21,184 bases of DNA from an uncultured Clostridia bacterium (GCA_947036475.1 CAMQRG010000010.1:1-21184), one strand, 5' to 3'. Positions 7,457 to 15,461 are shown, counted from the first letter of the stretch. The notes: generated from the letters alone by a model not told the origin. Numbers and translations: made by a program.

Positions 7457-8179
7457 TCATTCCTCCCGATTCCAGCCCTTCAGCGCAGAACGCTGTATTG
7501 CGCCGAATACTTTTTCCTGCAAATGGTCGTATCTGCCGGAAAGTGTTTCCAGAAGTTCCTTGGTTTCCTGCCGCTTTGTGTTGCCATCGGCGGGGCAGGG
7601 GTTTTTCACAATCTGTATGCCGCTGCAGGCGATAAAGCTCCGCGCCTCCCATTCCGGCACATACAGGAGAGGGCGGATAGAATACAGCTTCATGCGGTCG
7701 AGATAGCTGACAGGGGCGAAACAATTCATACGTCCTTCGTAAAAGAGGGACATAAAGAATGTTTCCACAACATCATCTTTATTATGCCCAAGCGCGATTT
7801 TATTGCAGCCCAGCTGTTCTGCGGCGGTATTCAGCGCGCCCTTGCGCATTTTGGCGCAGAGAGAACAGGGGTTTTTCTCCTGACGTTCTTCAAATATAAT
7901 CTGTCCGATATCTGTTTCGATAAGCGTATACGGCACGCCAATCTCCTCACAGAGCGCGCGGATATCGTCATATGACGCGCCGGGCAGGCCAAGAGAAACG
8001 GTGACAGCCACAAGCTCAAAGGGCTGCGGATAGAACCGCTGGAGGTGGCGCAGAGCAATGAGCAGGCAAAGGCTGTCCTTGCCGCCGGAAACGCCTACGG
8101 CGATTTTATCGCCGGCCTGTATCATATGGTAATCGTCTACCGCGCGGCGGACGTAGCTTAACAGTTTTTGCAGTTTCAT
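7457..8179 (-). CDS. ttcA: tRNA 2-thiocytidine biosynthesis protein TtcA-like ATPase
   Basis: PP-loop ATPase expected to adenylate and thiolate cytidine 32 of tRNAs with an iron-sulfur cluster. The product is 240 aa. The PP-loop SGGKDS is at 31-36. The paired Cys of PCSLC (Cys105, Cys108) and Cys195 in NPCPADGN supply the cluster ligands typical of TtcA. GHNKDDVVET (131-140) is the second family signature. The open frame extends upstream to 8605, but ATG at 8179 has AAAGGAG at 8 nt spacing and the right family start; the extension is translated from intergenic repeat. It is the first gene of a ttcA-recombinase-NUDIX operon. Some clostridial homologues may act on other tRNA positions, so the exact substrate is inferred. 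Confidence 0.88.
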   Translation of the reverse strand: MKLQKLLSYVRRAVDDYHMIQAGDKIAVGVSGGKDSLCLLIALRHLQRFYPQPFELVAVTVSLGLPGASYDDIRALCEEIGVPYTLIETDIGQIIFEERQEKNPCSLCAKMRKGALNTAAEQLGCNKIALGHNKDDVVETFFMSLFYEGRMNCFAPVSYLDRMKLYSIRPLLYVPEWEARSFIACSGIQIVKNPCPADGNTKRQETKELLETLSGRYDHLQEKVFGAIQRSALKGWNREE

Positions 8180-8196
8180 GGTATAAACTCCTTTAG

Positions 8197-8301
8197 AAAA
8201 GACCTTGAGGGCGTTGCCCTCAAACTCCCACAAGGGGCAATGCCCCTTGACCCTTTTGTCAGCCGCATAAAATGCGGCTGAAGGATTATTGGGTTTTGCA
8301 G
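8197..8301 (+). repeat. Modular palindromic intergenic repeat, copy C
   Basis: It has the same module order as copy B but different stems. It begins AAAAGACC, then hairpin 1 TTGAGGGC-GTT-GCCCTCAA (8205-8223), linker ACTCCCA, hairpin 2 CAAGGGGC-AAT-GCCCCTTG (8231-8249), linker ACCC, and hairpin 3 TCAGCCGCAT-AAA-ATGCGGCTGA (8259-8281). It closes with GGGTTTTGCAG like copy B. The right module of copy B is absent. The left edge lies 2-3 nt from the ttcA Shine-Dalgarno (8188-8194, minus strand), so it would form the end of the ttcA leader. Confidence 0.88.
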
Positions 8302-8360
8302 TTTTTATATATTCTATGAATTTTATTATAGCGGAAAAAAGGGAAAAAGAAAAGGGCTGG

Positions 8361-8405
8361 TTCAAGCGGGATTCCGTTTGAAAAGGCTCTGTTTCAACGG
8401 TTTTT
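8361..8405 (+). terminator. Candidate terminator with competing hairpin upstream of nagZ
   Basis: CCGTTTGAAA (8374-8383) pairs with TTTCAACGG (8392-8400), nine pairs with one bulged T, and is followed by TTTTT and then ACTATTTTTTT. That is the form of an intrinsic terminator. The left arm can instead pair upstream: TTCAAGCGG (8361-8369) with CCGTTTGAA (8374-8382), loop GATT. The two folds exclude each other, as in attenuators. No clear plus-strand promoter upstream of it was found, so its function is uncertain. Confidence 0.4.
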
Positions 8406-8426
8406 ACTATTTTTTTCGATTGGAAC

Positions 8427-8455
8427 TGTTCATTTTGGCGAAAAAGGGCTATAAT
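8427..8455 (+). promoter_or_regulatory. Probable sigma-A promoter of nagZ
   Basis: A perfect -10 TATAAT (8450-8455) has a poor -35 TGTTCA (8427-8432) at 17-bp spacing. It lies 52 nt before the ATG. The rest of 8302-8507 is AT-rich. A second TATAAT lies on the minus strand near 8325-8330 and could serve ttcA, but without a convincing -35. Confidence 0.5.
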
Positions 8456-8507
8456 AATAGATAAAATATGGAAAAACAAAAGAAGAAGGGGAAAGGACGG
8501 GGAAAAG

Positions 8508-9656
8508 ATGAAGCGAAAAATTTGGATACTGACAGCTGGACTATGCCTGTGCATGGCGGGCTGTGGGGACGCGTCTGAAACACCCGCGGCAGGGCAGGAG
8601 GACATACCGCCTTTGACGAAAGAAGCCCTGATTGCGGAGATGATAGAGGAAATGACGCCGGAAGAAAAGGCAGGACAGCTTTTGATGATGGACTTTCGGC
8701 AGAATATGGACGGGAGCGGTATGACTGTACTTTCGACGGAAGCGGCGGAGGCTATTGCTGATTACCACATTGGCGGAGTGATATTATTTGCGGAAAATCT
8801 GGATACTGCAGAGCAGACGCAGCAGCTGACTGCGGATTTGCAGGCGGCGGCGGAGATTCCCCTGCTCATCGGCATAGACGAGGAAGGCGGCGTTGTTTCC
8901 CGGCTGGACAAGAGTCATATACCGCATGAGGAGATTCCTGCGGCGGCGGAGCGGGACGCTGCGGCGGCAGAGCAGTCCGGTCATACCATCGGAAAAGAAC
9001 TTGCAGAACTGGGGATTTCGGTAGATTTCGCGCCTATCGCGGATATCAATACGAATCCGGAAAATACCGTTATCGGCAACAGAGCGTTTTCAGACGACCC
9101 TGCCGAAGCGGCGGAGTGTGTTGCGGCATTTTTACAGGGCTTGCAGGCAGAGGGCGTAAGCGGCTGCGCAAAGCATTTCCCCGGGCATGGGGATACGGCG
9201 ATGGACAGCCATAACGGGGAAACGTATGTGACGCATGATTTGGAGCGTCTGAAGGGGACGGAGTTCGTGCCGTTCCAGGCTGCGGCAGATGCAGGCGCGG
9301 ATTTTATCATGGCGGGGCATATCAAAACGCCCAACGCTACGGCGGACGGGCTGCCTGCGTCGCTTTCCGGCGATGCAATCGGGCTTTTGCGGGAAGAAAT
9401 CGACTTTGACGGCATTGCCATAACCGACGCCATGAATATGGGGGCGATTGTAGACTGCTACGGCTGCGGGGAAAGTACGGTGATGGCGGTGCAGGCGGGA
9501 ATAGATATCGTGCTGATGCCAGCGTCCCTGCCGGAAGCCGCTGAAACGCTTACGGAAGCCATCGAAACGGGCAAAATTCCGCCGGAACGGGTGGAAGAAA
9601 GCCTGAAACGCATTCTTTCTCTGAAATATGACAAGGGATTGCTGAAAAATTCTTGA
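8508..9656 (+). CDS. nagZ: Glycoside hydrolase family 3, NagZ-type beta-N-acetylhexosaminidase lipoprotein
   Basis: Expected to release N-acetylglucosamine from peptidoglycan fragments, part of wall turnover. The product is 382 aa. A charged start (MKRK), a hydrophobic core and CMAGC with Cys19 form a lipoprotein signal, so the enzyme should be anchored outside the cell, as in Gram-positive NagZ. The GH3 barrel spans about 50-380. KHFPGHG (222-228) is followed by the Asp233/His235 dyad typical of the NagZ branch, and the nucleophile is Asp307 in ITDAMNMG. IDEEGG (123-128) is also characteristic. No C-terminal (alpha/beta)6 domain is present, unlike longer Bacillus NagZ. GGACGGGG precedes the ATG by 5 nt. 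The gene is read away from ttcA. Confidence 0.88.
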   Translation: MKRKIWILTAGLCLCMAGCGDASETPAAGQEDIPPLTKEALIAEMIEEMTPEEKAGQLLMMDFRQNMDGSGMTVLSTEAAEAIADYHIGGVILFAENLDTAEQTQQLTADLQAAAEIPLLIGIDEEGGVVSRLDKSHIPHEEIPAAAERDAAAAEQSGHTIGKELAELGISVDFAPIADINTNPENTVIGNRAFSDDPAEAAECVAAFLQGLQAEGVSGCAKHFPGHGDTAMDSHNGETYVTHDLERLKGTEFVPFQAAADAGADFIMAGHIKTPNATADGLPASLSGDAIGLLREEIDFDGIAITDAMNMGAIVDCYGCGESTVMAVQAGIDIVLMPASLPEAAETLTEAIETGKIPPERVEESLKRILSLKYDKGLLKNS

Positions 9657-9681
9657 AAATCTGTTTTGAAGAAAGTATAAT
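9653..9681 (+). promoter_or_regulatory. Strong sigma-A promoter ahead of rel
   Basis: TTGAAA (9653-9658), a 17-bp spacer and a perfect TATAAT (9676-9681). The -35 overlaps the nagZ stop codon. Transcription would start near 9688, giving rel a leader of about 235 nt. The leader contains two near-identical blocks, GGTTTTTCCC (9718-9727) and GGTTTTTTCCC (9735-9745), and then repeat copy D. No other gene is seen in 9657-9924. Confidence 0.8.
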
Positions 9682-9793
9682 ATTTTTCATAATTATAGCC
9701 TGAGGCTGGTGGATTGAGGTTTTTCCCTAAATATGGTTTTTTCCCAATAAGAAAAAGAAACAAAAAGCAGCTACGGGACGATTTGTATCTTAT

Positions 9794-9905
9794 TGCAAAA
9801 TTTTGCGGGCAAAACATAGTTTTGCCGTAATAAAGTTTGGGATTGAACCCTTTTCAAAGGGTTCATGGGAGTTTGAGGGTGAAACCCTCAATGTCTTAAT
9901 AAGGT
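9794..9905 (-). repeat. Modular palindromic intergenic repeat, copy D (inverted)
   Basis: Read on the minus strand it repeats the copy B/C order. It starts AAGACA, then hairpin 1 TTGAGGGT-TTC-ACCCTCAA (9891-9873), linker ACTCCCA, hairpin 2 TGAACCCTTT-GA-AAAGGGTTCA (9865-9844), linker ATCCCAAACTTTATTAC, hairpin 3 GGCAAAAC-TAT-GTTTTGCC (9826-9808), and a GCAAAATTTTGC palindrome (9795-9806). The linkers match copy B while all three stems differ and remain perfectly paired. The plus-strand right edge lies about 10 nt before the rel ribosome site. Confidence 0.88.
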
Positions 9906-9924
9906 TTTAAGGGGGGTGATGAAT

Positions 9925-12153
9925 ATGGGAGTTGAAGAACAGCTTTATCAGGAATTGATTGAAAAAATGAAAACCTACCATCCAACGAAGGACTTCGACA
10001 TGGTGGAAAAAGCCTATCGCCTTGCGGTCGACGCACACAAGGACCAAAAGCGGAAATCAGGGGAGCCATATATCATCCATCCATTGAAGGTAGCCTATAT
10101 TCTGGCGGAACTGGAACTGGACAGAGAAACCATTGTTGCAGGCATACTGCACGATGTTATCGAGGATACCGTATACAGCTATGAGGATATTTCCCGCATA
10201 TTCAGCGAGGAGATTGCCATATTGGTGGATGGCGTAACAAAGCTGGGCAAACTTTCCTATTCTACAAAAGAAGAAATACAGGCGGAGAACTACCGGAAAA
10301 TGTTTCTCGCAATGGCAAAAGATATCCGCGTGATACTGATTAAACTGGCTGACCGCCTGCATAACATGCGGACGCTGGACTTTATGACGCCTGCAAAGCA
10401 GAAGGAAAAAGCACAGGAAACGCTGGATATTTATGCGCCGCTGGCGCACAGGCTTGGTATCTCCAAAATACGGACGGAGATGGAGGATCTCTGCTTTAAG
10501 TACCTCAATCCCGATGCATATTTTGACTTGGAAACAAAGATTGAAAAAAAGAGGATTGAACGGGAGTCTTTTGTCAACAACATTGTGCAGGACGTCCAGG
10601 CGAAAATGGACGAGGCCGGAATAAAAGGCAAAATCGAGGGACGGAGCAAGCACTTTTTCAGTATTTACAAGAAAATGGTCAACCAGAACAAAACGCTTGA
10701 CCAGATTTACGATTTGTTTGCGGTGCGCGCAATTGTGGATTCCGTCAGGGACTGTTACGGTGTGCTGGGTATTGTTCACACGATGTATAAGCCCATGCCG
10801 GGGCGGTTCAAGGATTATATTGCAATGCCGAAATCGAACATGTATCAGTCCCTGCATAATACGCTGATTGGACCTTCCGGTGAGCCGTTCGAGATACAGA
10901 TTCGGACATGGGAAATGCACCGGACAAGCGAATATGGTATTGCGGCACACTGGAAGTATAAGGAAGGCAAAACGGGCGATAAATCCATGAAAAAGGAAGA
11001 AGCCAAGCTGGCATGGCTCAGGCAGATTCTGGAATGGCAGAAAGATATGTCCGATAACAAGGAATATCTGGATACCATTAAGCTGGATTTGAACATTTTT
11101 ACCGACCAGGTATACGCGTTTACGCCGCAGGGTGACGTGATACAGCTTGCGAAAGGTTCTACGCCCATAGACTTTGCGTATATGATACACTCCGCTGTCG
11201 GCAATAAGATGGTGGGCGCGCGGGTCAACAACAAGATGGTGCCGATTTACTGGACGATACAGAACGGCGATATTGTAGAAATCATGACTTCGCAGAACAG
11301 CAAGGGTCCCAGCCGCGACTGGCTGGGGATTGTCCGCACTTCTCAGGCGCGGACAAAAATCAAGCAGTGGTTCAAGGCGGAGGAAAAGGAAGAAAATATC
11401 ATTCGCGGGAAAGAAATTCTTGCGGCGGATATGCGCAAGAAGGGTTTCCAGCCGCAGGAGCTTCTGCGCCCGGAATGGGTGGAAATCGTACTGAACAAAT
11501 ACGATTTCAAGAACTGGGACGCACTGACTGCCGCTGTAGGTTATGGCGGGCTGAAAGAGGGTCAGGTCGTCAACAGGCTTCGGGACGAATACCTGAAGGA
11601 AAAGCGCAAACAGCAGACTGCTGAGGAGCTTTTGCAGGATATTGAAAAAACGGTTGATTCCAAACCCGTTAAGCGGCATAAGAGTCGGAGCGGCATTATT
11701 GTGGAGGGCGTGGGCGATGTGGCAGTGCGCTTCTCAAAATGCTGCAGCCCTGTGCCGGGGGACGATATTGTTGGCTTTGTAACGCGTGGGCGCGGCGTTA
11801 CCATACACCGGACGGACTGTATTAACGTTATGAACCTCAGCAACGAGGAACGCCACAGGCTGATTAACGCCGAATGGGACGCACAGTTTACGAAGGGCGA
11901 GACAGCCGCCTCCTTCCTTGCGGAGATACGGGTAACGGCGAGCGACCGTGTCGGGCTTATTTTTGAAATCAGCCAGATACTGGCGGATAATGATATTTCC
12001 GTAAAGAATCTGAATGTCCGTACAACAAAGGAAACGCTTGCCATCATCAATGTGATGATGGAGATTCGGACGAAAGACCAGCTGGAGAGGATCGTGAACC
12101 GGCTGAAAGCATTGAAAGATGTGCAGGATATTGAACGTGTGTCAGGAATATAA
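9925..12153 (+). CDS. rel: Bifunctional (p)ppGpp synthetase/hydrolase Rel (RelA/SpoT family)
   Basis: Makes and degrades the stringent-response alarmone (p)ppGpp. The product is 742 aa, full length. The N-terminal HD hydrolase domain has His52, His76-Asp77 and Glu80-Asp81 (HDVIEDT). The synthetase domain has RFKD (294-297), the RxKD form of bifunctional Rel rather than the ExDD of RelA. Then come the TGS domain (about 393-455), a zinc-finger/RIS region with Cys606-Cys607 and Cys632, and an ACT domain (about 665-735). I prefer ATG at 9925, which has AAGGGGGG at a suitable distance; GTG 9916 and ATG 9919 are in frame but too close to it. It has its own promoter and a weak terminator, so it is probably monocistronic. 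The hydrolase motif is intact. Confidence 0.96.
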   Translation: MGVEEQLYQELIEKMKTYHPTKDFDMVEKAYRLAVDAHKDQKRKSGEPYIIHPLKVAYILAELELDRETIVAGILHDVIEDTVYSYEDISRIFSEEIAILVDGVTKLGKLSYSTKEEIQAENYRKMFLAMAKDIRVILIKLADRLHNMRTLDFMTPAKQKEKAQETLDIYAPLAHRLGISKIRTEMEDLCFKYLNPDAYFDLETKIEKKRIERESFVNNIVQDVQAKMDEAGIKGKIEGRSKHFFSIYKKMVNQNKTLDQIYDLFAVRAIVDSVRDCYGVLGIVHTMYKPMPGRFKDYIAMPKSNMYQSLHNTLIGPSGEPFEIQIRTWEMHRTSEYGIAAHWKYKEGKTGDKSMKKEEAKLAWLRQILEWQKDMSDNKEYLDTIKLDLNIFTDQVYAFTPQGDVIQLAKGSTPIDFAYMIHSAVGNKMVGARVNNKMVPIYWTIQNGDIVEIMTSQNSKGPSRDWLGIVRTSQARTKIKQWFKAEEKEENIIRGKEILAADMRKKGFQPQELLRPEWVEIVLNKYDFKNWDALTAAVGYGGLKEGQVVNRLRDEYLKEKRKQQTAEELLQDIEKTVDSKPVKRHKSRSGIIVEGVGDVAVRFSKCCSPVPGDDIVGFVTRGRGVTIHRTDCINVMNLSNEERHRLINAEWDAQFTKGETAASFLAEIRVTASDRVGLIFEISQILADNDISVKNLNVRTTKETLAIINVMMEIRTKDQLERIVNRLKALKDVQDIERVSGI

Positions 12154-12159
12154 AGAGAG

Positions 12160-12196
12160 AAAGGGTGCAGAGACGAAATGTTTTTGCGCCTTTTTT
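12160..12196 (+). terminator. Probable intrinsic terminator after rel
   Basis: AAAGG(g)TGCA (12160-12169) pairs with TGCGCCTTT (12185-12193), nine pairs including one G-T and one bulge. T6 is at 12191-12196. It starts 6 nt after the rel stop codon. Confidence 0.5.
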
Positions 12197-12224
12197 GGTG
12201 CGGCAGGCAAATCTGCCATTCCCG

Positions 12225-12253
12225 TTTACTTTTGCACGGCGTTGTGATATACT
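12225..12253 (+). promoter_or_regulatory. Probable promoter of the dtd-hemZ-hisS unit
   Basis: TTTACT (12225-12230), a 17-bp spacer and TATACT (12248-12253). It lies 36 nt before dtd and after the rel terminator. The -35 matches the consensus at four of six positions. Confidence 0.6.
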
Positions 12254-12289
12254 CTATTCAATGATTCGCGGTGGGCAAGGAGGAAAATT

Positions 12290-12742
12290 ATGAGAGCGGT
12301 ACTGCAAAGAGTTTCGGAGGCAAGCGTAACGGTGGAGGGCCAGGTCGTCGGTGAAATCGGAAAAGGCGTTATGGTGCTTTTCGGCATGCTGGGAACGGAC
12401 GATGACAAAACCATCGATTATATGCTGGATAAAATCATTAACCTTCGTATTTTTGAGGACGAAAACGGGAAAATGAACCTTTCCCTTCTGGATATTGGCG
12501 GGGAACTGCTGATTGTGCCGAATTTTACGCTTTATGGCGATGCAAGGAAAGGCCGCCGTCCCGGGTATTCCGGCGGAGCTGCGCCCGATGTGGCGCGGGA
12601 TTTATTTGAGCGGCTCTGCGTTAAGGCGAAGGAAACGCCTGTGAAAAAAGTGGCCGCAGGACAGTTCCAGGCGTATATGGAAGTTGCCCTTGTCAATGAC
12701 GGTCCGATTACACTGCTTTTGGACAGTGAAAAGGTGTTTTGA
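12290..12742 (+). CDS. dtd: D-aminoacyl-tRNA deacylase
   Basis: Removes D-amino acids (and glycine mischarged on tRNA-Ala) from tRNAs. The product is 150 aa, the usual length. The start MRAVLQRVSEASVTV and the NDGPIT segment (136-141, the cross-subunit proofreading loop) identify it. The other signature, normally Ser77-Gln78-Phe79-Thr80, reads Pro77-Asn78-Phe79-Thr80 here; Thr80 is kept. AAGGAGG (12277-12283) precedes the ATG. The stop overlaps the hemZ ATG by one base (TGATG), so translation is coupled. Dtd commonly follows rel in Firmicutes. Confidence 0.92.
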   Translation: MRAVLQRVSEASVTVEGQVVGEIGKGVMVLFGMLGTDDDKTIDYMLDKIINLRIFEDENGKMNLSLLDIGGELLIVPNFTLYGDARKGRRPGYSGGAAPDVARDLFERLCVKAKETPVKKVAAGQFQAYMEVALVNDGPITLLLDSEKVF

Positions 12743-14214
12743 TGGGAATGGAAAAAACGGTCTCTTATGTCCTTCAGGGACATGAACTGCAAAACGATGT
12801 GCAGACAATGATACAGGTCTTTTTGCCGAACAGCCGCTATTCCCGCCGGGAGGAACCGGCGGCAGAGGGTCTGAGCGTTGTCAGCCGCATGGAAAAAGGC
12901 ATTGCTTCGGCAATGCTTTATCGCAATGGGGAAAAAATAACAGAATGGTCCATGGAATACACAGCGGACGGTCTGGACGAAAAGGAACAGAAGCGTATCG
13001 TAAAACGGACGCTTTATGAACTTCTGCGGCGGGAAACGGGCATTGAACCACGCTGGGGGCTGCTGACGGGCGTGCGCCCGGCGAAGCTCATCAGCGGTAT
13101 GCTGGCGGAAGGCAGAAGCGATGCGGAATGTATGGCGTTTCTGACGGAACAGTACCTTGTGGCAGAAAGCAAGGCGCGGCTTGCCCTGCGGGTTGCCAGA
13201 GCGGAGCGGGAAATTCTGAAGAACAGCCGGCCGGAGGAAATCAGCCTTTATATTGGGATTCCTTTCTGCCCGACAAGGTGTTTATACTGTTCGTTTGCGG
13301 CGTTTCCGCTGGCGCAGTATAAAAACCGCGTGGACGAATATCTGGACGCTCTGTTTCAGGAATTGGAGTTTTTGGCGGAGTACAGCCGGAATTTTGTACT
13401 GAAAAACATATACATCGGCGGCGGAACGCCGACTTCGCTGGACGAAGGGCAGTTCGCGCGGCTTCTGGGCAGAGTGGAAGAATTATTCCGGCCTTCGGAG
13501 AATATGGAATATACTGTGGAGGCAGGGAGGCCGGATACCATTACGCGCGAAAAGCTGCGGCTGATGAAGCAGTACGGCGTAAACCGTATTTCTATCAACC
13601 CGCAGACCATGAATGAGGAAACGCTCCGCAGGGTCGGCAGGAGGCACAGCGTGGAGGATATCCGGCGGGTGTTTCGGGAAGCGCGGGAAGAAGGGCACGA
13701 GAATATCAATATGGACCTGATTCTCGGCCTGCCGGGGGAAACTCCCGCTGATGTGGCGCATACCCTGCGGGAGATGGAAACGCTTGCGCCGGATAACCTG
13801 ACAGTGCATACGCTGGCGGTCAAACGGGCGTCCCGCCTGCGGGAGGAATTGGAGCAGTACGATATGACAGCGGCGGAGGAACTGGAGGAAATGCTTGCGC
13901 TGGCGGAGGAATCCGCTGAAAGAATGGGCATGGAGCCTTATTATATGTACCGGCAGAAAAATATGGTCGGCAATTTTGAAAATGTGGGTTACTGCCGCCC
14001 CGGCATGGAAGGCGTTTATAACGTGCAGATTATGGAGGAAAAGCAGACCATACTGGCGGCGGGCGCAGGCGCAAGCACGAAAACCGTAGACCCGGCAACG
14101 GACAGGATTGAACGCGTATTCAACGTGAAAAGCGTGGAGGATTATATTGGCAGAATAGACGAAATGATAGAACGAAAACGGGCGGGCTTGCCCCAGGGAG
14201 GGAAAAACATATGA
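12742..14214 (+). CDS. hemZ: HemZ-type radical SAM coproporphyrinogen III oxidase homologue
   Basis: Radical SAM protein of the HemN/HemW/HemZ group, expected to act in oxygen-independent haem synthesis or haem handling. The product is 490 aa. An N-terminal extension (1-165) without recognised domain is typical of HemZ. The cluster motif is Cys176-x3-Cys180-x2-Cys183, preceded by IGIPF. GGGTPTSL (227-234) is the SAM-binding glycine motif. The C-terminal HemN-like domain has YYMYRQKNMVGNFENVGYC. ATG 12742 has AAAGGTG at 6 nt; TTG 12739 is an alternative but too close. It overlaps dtd by one base and hisS by four (ATGA). Whether it oxidises coproporphyrinogen cannot be shown; no other haem gene is in the window. 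Confidence 0.87.
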   Translation: MGMEKTVSYVLQGHELQNDVQTMIQVFLPNSRYSRREEPAAEGLSVVSRMEKGIASAMLYRNGEKITEWSMEYTADGLDEKEQKRIVKRTLYELLRRETGIEPRWGLLTGVRPAKLISGMLAEGRSDAECMAFLTEQYLVAESKARLALRVARAEREILKNSRPEEISLYIGIPFCPTRCLYCSFAAFPLAQYKNRVDEYLDALFQELEFLAEYSRNFVLKNIYIGGGTPTSLDEGQFARLLGRVEELFRPSENMEYTVEAGRPDTITREKLRLMKQYGVNRISINPQTMNEETLRRVGRRHSVEDIRRVFREAREEGHENINMDLILGLPGETPADVAHTLREMETLAPDNLTVHTLAVKRASRLREELEQYDMTAAEELEEMLALAEESAERMGMEPYYMYRQKNMVGNFENVGYCRPGMEGVYNVQIMEEKQTILAAGAGASTKTVDPATDRIERVFNVKSVEDYIGRIDEMIERKRAGLPQGGKNI

Positions 14215-15461
14215 TACAGCTTGTGAAAGGTACAAAGGACATTTATGGCGCGGAGGTAAAAGCGTGGCAGGAAATTGAAGGAAAGATGAGAAGGCTTTGC
14301 GAAACCTTCGGCATTGGGGAAATCCGCACGCCTGCGTTTGAGTTTACGGAGCTGTTCGTCCGCGGCGTGGGCGAAACGACGGACATCGTGCAGAAGGAAA
14401 TGTATACATTCACAGACGACGGCGACAGGAGCCTGACTCTGCGGCCGGAGGGCACTGCGGGTGCGGTACGTGCGTACATTGAGCATGGTATGCACAATCA
14501 GGCACAGCCTACAAAGCTATACTATATTTCCCCGACGTTCCGCTGTGAAAATACGCAGGCAGGCAGACAGCGGCAGTTCCACCAGTTCGGCATTGAAATA
14601 CTCGGCACTTACAGCGCGGCACAGGACGCGGAGGTTATTTCTGTGGCAACGGCGCTGCTGGAAGAAATGGGCATCAAGGGTGTGGAACTGCGCATCAACA
14701 GCCTTGGCTGTCCGGAATGCCGCGCGCGGTACAACAAAACGCTGAAGGAGTTCATCGGGAAAAATCTGGATAAACTCTGCGATACCTGTAAGGAGCGTTT
14801 CGAGAAAAATCCCCTGCGCGTGCTGGACTGCAAAGAGGAGGGCTGCCAGGCAATCATTGCGGACGCGCCTTCTGTACTGGATTGTCTGGACGAGGAATGT
14901 ACGGCGCACTTTGAGAAGGTGCAGGCGATATTGAAGGAAAACGGGATTCCGTTTACGGTTGACCCGAAAATCGTGCGCGGGCTGGATTATTACACGCGGA
15001 CGGTATTTGAATTTGTATTTGACGGTCTGACGGTCTGCGGCGGCGGACGGTACGATATGCTTGTGGAGGAATGCGGCGGCAAACCGACAGGCGCGGTCGG
15101 CTTCGGGCTGGGTATCGAGCGTTTGATGATGATACTGGAAAAGCTGAACGGCCCTCTTGCGGACGCGCCGGAGCGGGACGTTTACATCGGCTCCATGGGC
15201 GAAGCGGGGCTGATGCGCGCGCAGGCTCTGACGTTTGCACTGCGCAAAAGCGGCGTAAAGGCGGACTGTGATACTGTAGAGCGCAGTGTGAAAGCGCAGA
15301 TGAAATACGCCAATAAAATTGGCGCAAAATATTCCGTAATACTTGGCGATTCCGAACTGGAAAGCGGCAAAGTACAGTTGAAAGAGATGGAAACCGGAGA
15401 GGCTGAGGAGGTTGCCGTAGCGGATTTGGTTGAAATTCTCAAAGAAAAATGCGGAAAATAA
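14211..15461 (+). CDS. hisS: Histidyl-tRNA synthetase
   Basis: Class II synthetase charging tRNA-His. The product is 416 aa. Motif 2 contains RPEGTAGAVRAY (78-89) and FRCENTQAGRQRQFHQ (110-125). The histidine-binding signature is RGLDYYTRTVFEF (256-268). Motif 3 is GFGLGIERL (297-305). The C-terminal anticodon-binding domain follows residue 320. The insertion domain has two CxxC pairs (Cys167/170 and Cys190/193) plus Cys207/212, suggesting a bound metal, as seen in several clostridial HisRS. The ATG overlaps the hemZ stop (ATGA) and has GGGAGGG at 14196-14202 inside hemZ. No T-box leader is possible at this overlap. aspS, which often follows hisS, is absent. Confidence 0.96.
   Translation: MIQLVKGTKDIYGAEVKAWQEIEGKMRRLCETFGIGEIRTPAFEFTELFVRGVGETTDIVQKEMYTFTDDGDRSLTLRPEGTAGAVRAYIEHGMHNQAQPTKLYYISPTFRCENTQAGRQRQFHQFGIEILGTYSAAQDAEVISVATALLEEMGIKGVELRINSLGCPECRARYNKTLKEFIGKNLDKLCDTCKERFEKNPLRVLDCKEEGCQAIIADAPSVLDCLDEECTAHFEKVQAILKENGIPFTVDPKIVRGLDYYTRTVFEFVFDGLTVCGGGRYDMLVEECGGKPTGAVGFGLGIERLMMILEKLNGPLADAPERDVYIGSMGEAGLMRAQALTFALRKSGVKADCDTVERSVKAQMKYANKIGAKYSVILGDSELESGKVQLKEMETGEAEEVAVADLVEILKEKCGK

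Noticed and set aside
7457..8605. Longer ttcA product starting at 8605
   Set aside because: The extra 142 codons cross repeat copy C and the nagZ promoter and overlap nagZ. The ATG at 8179 has a good ribosome site and the family-typical start.
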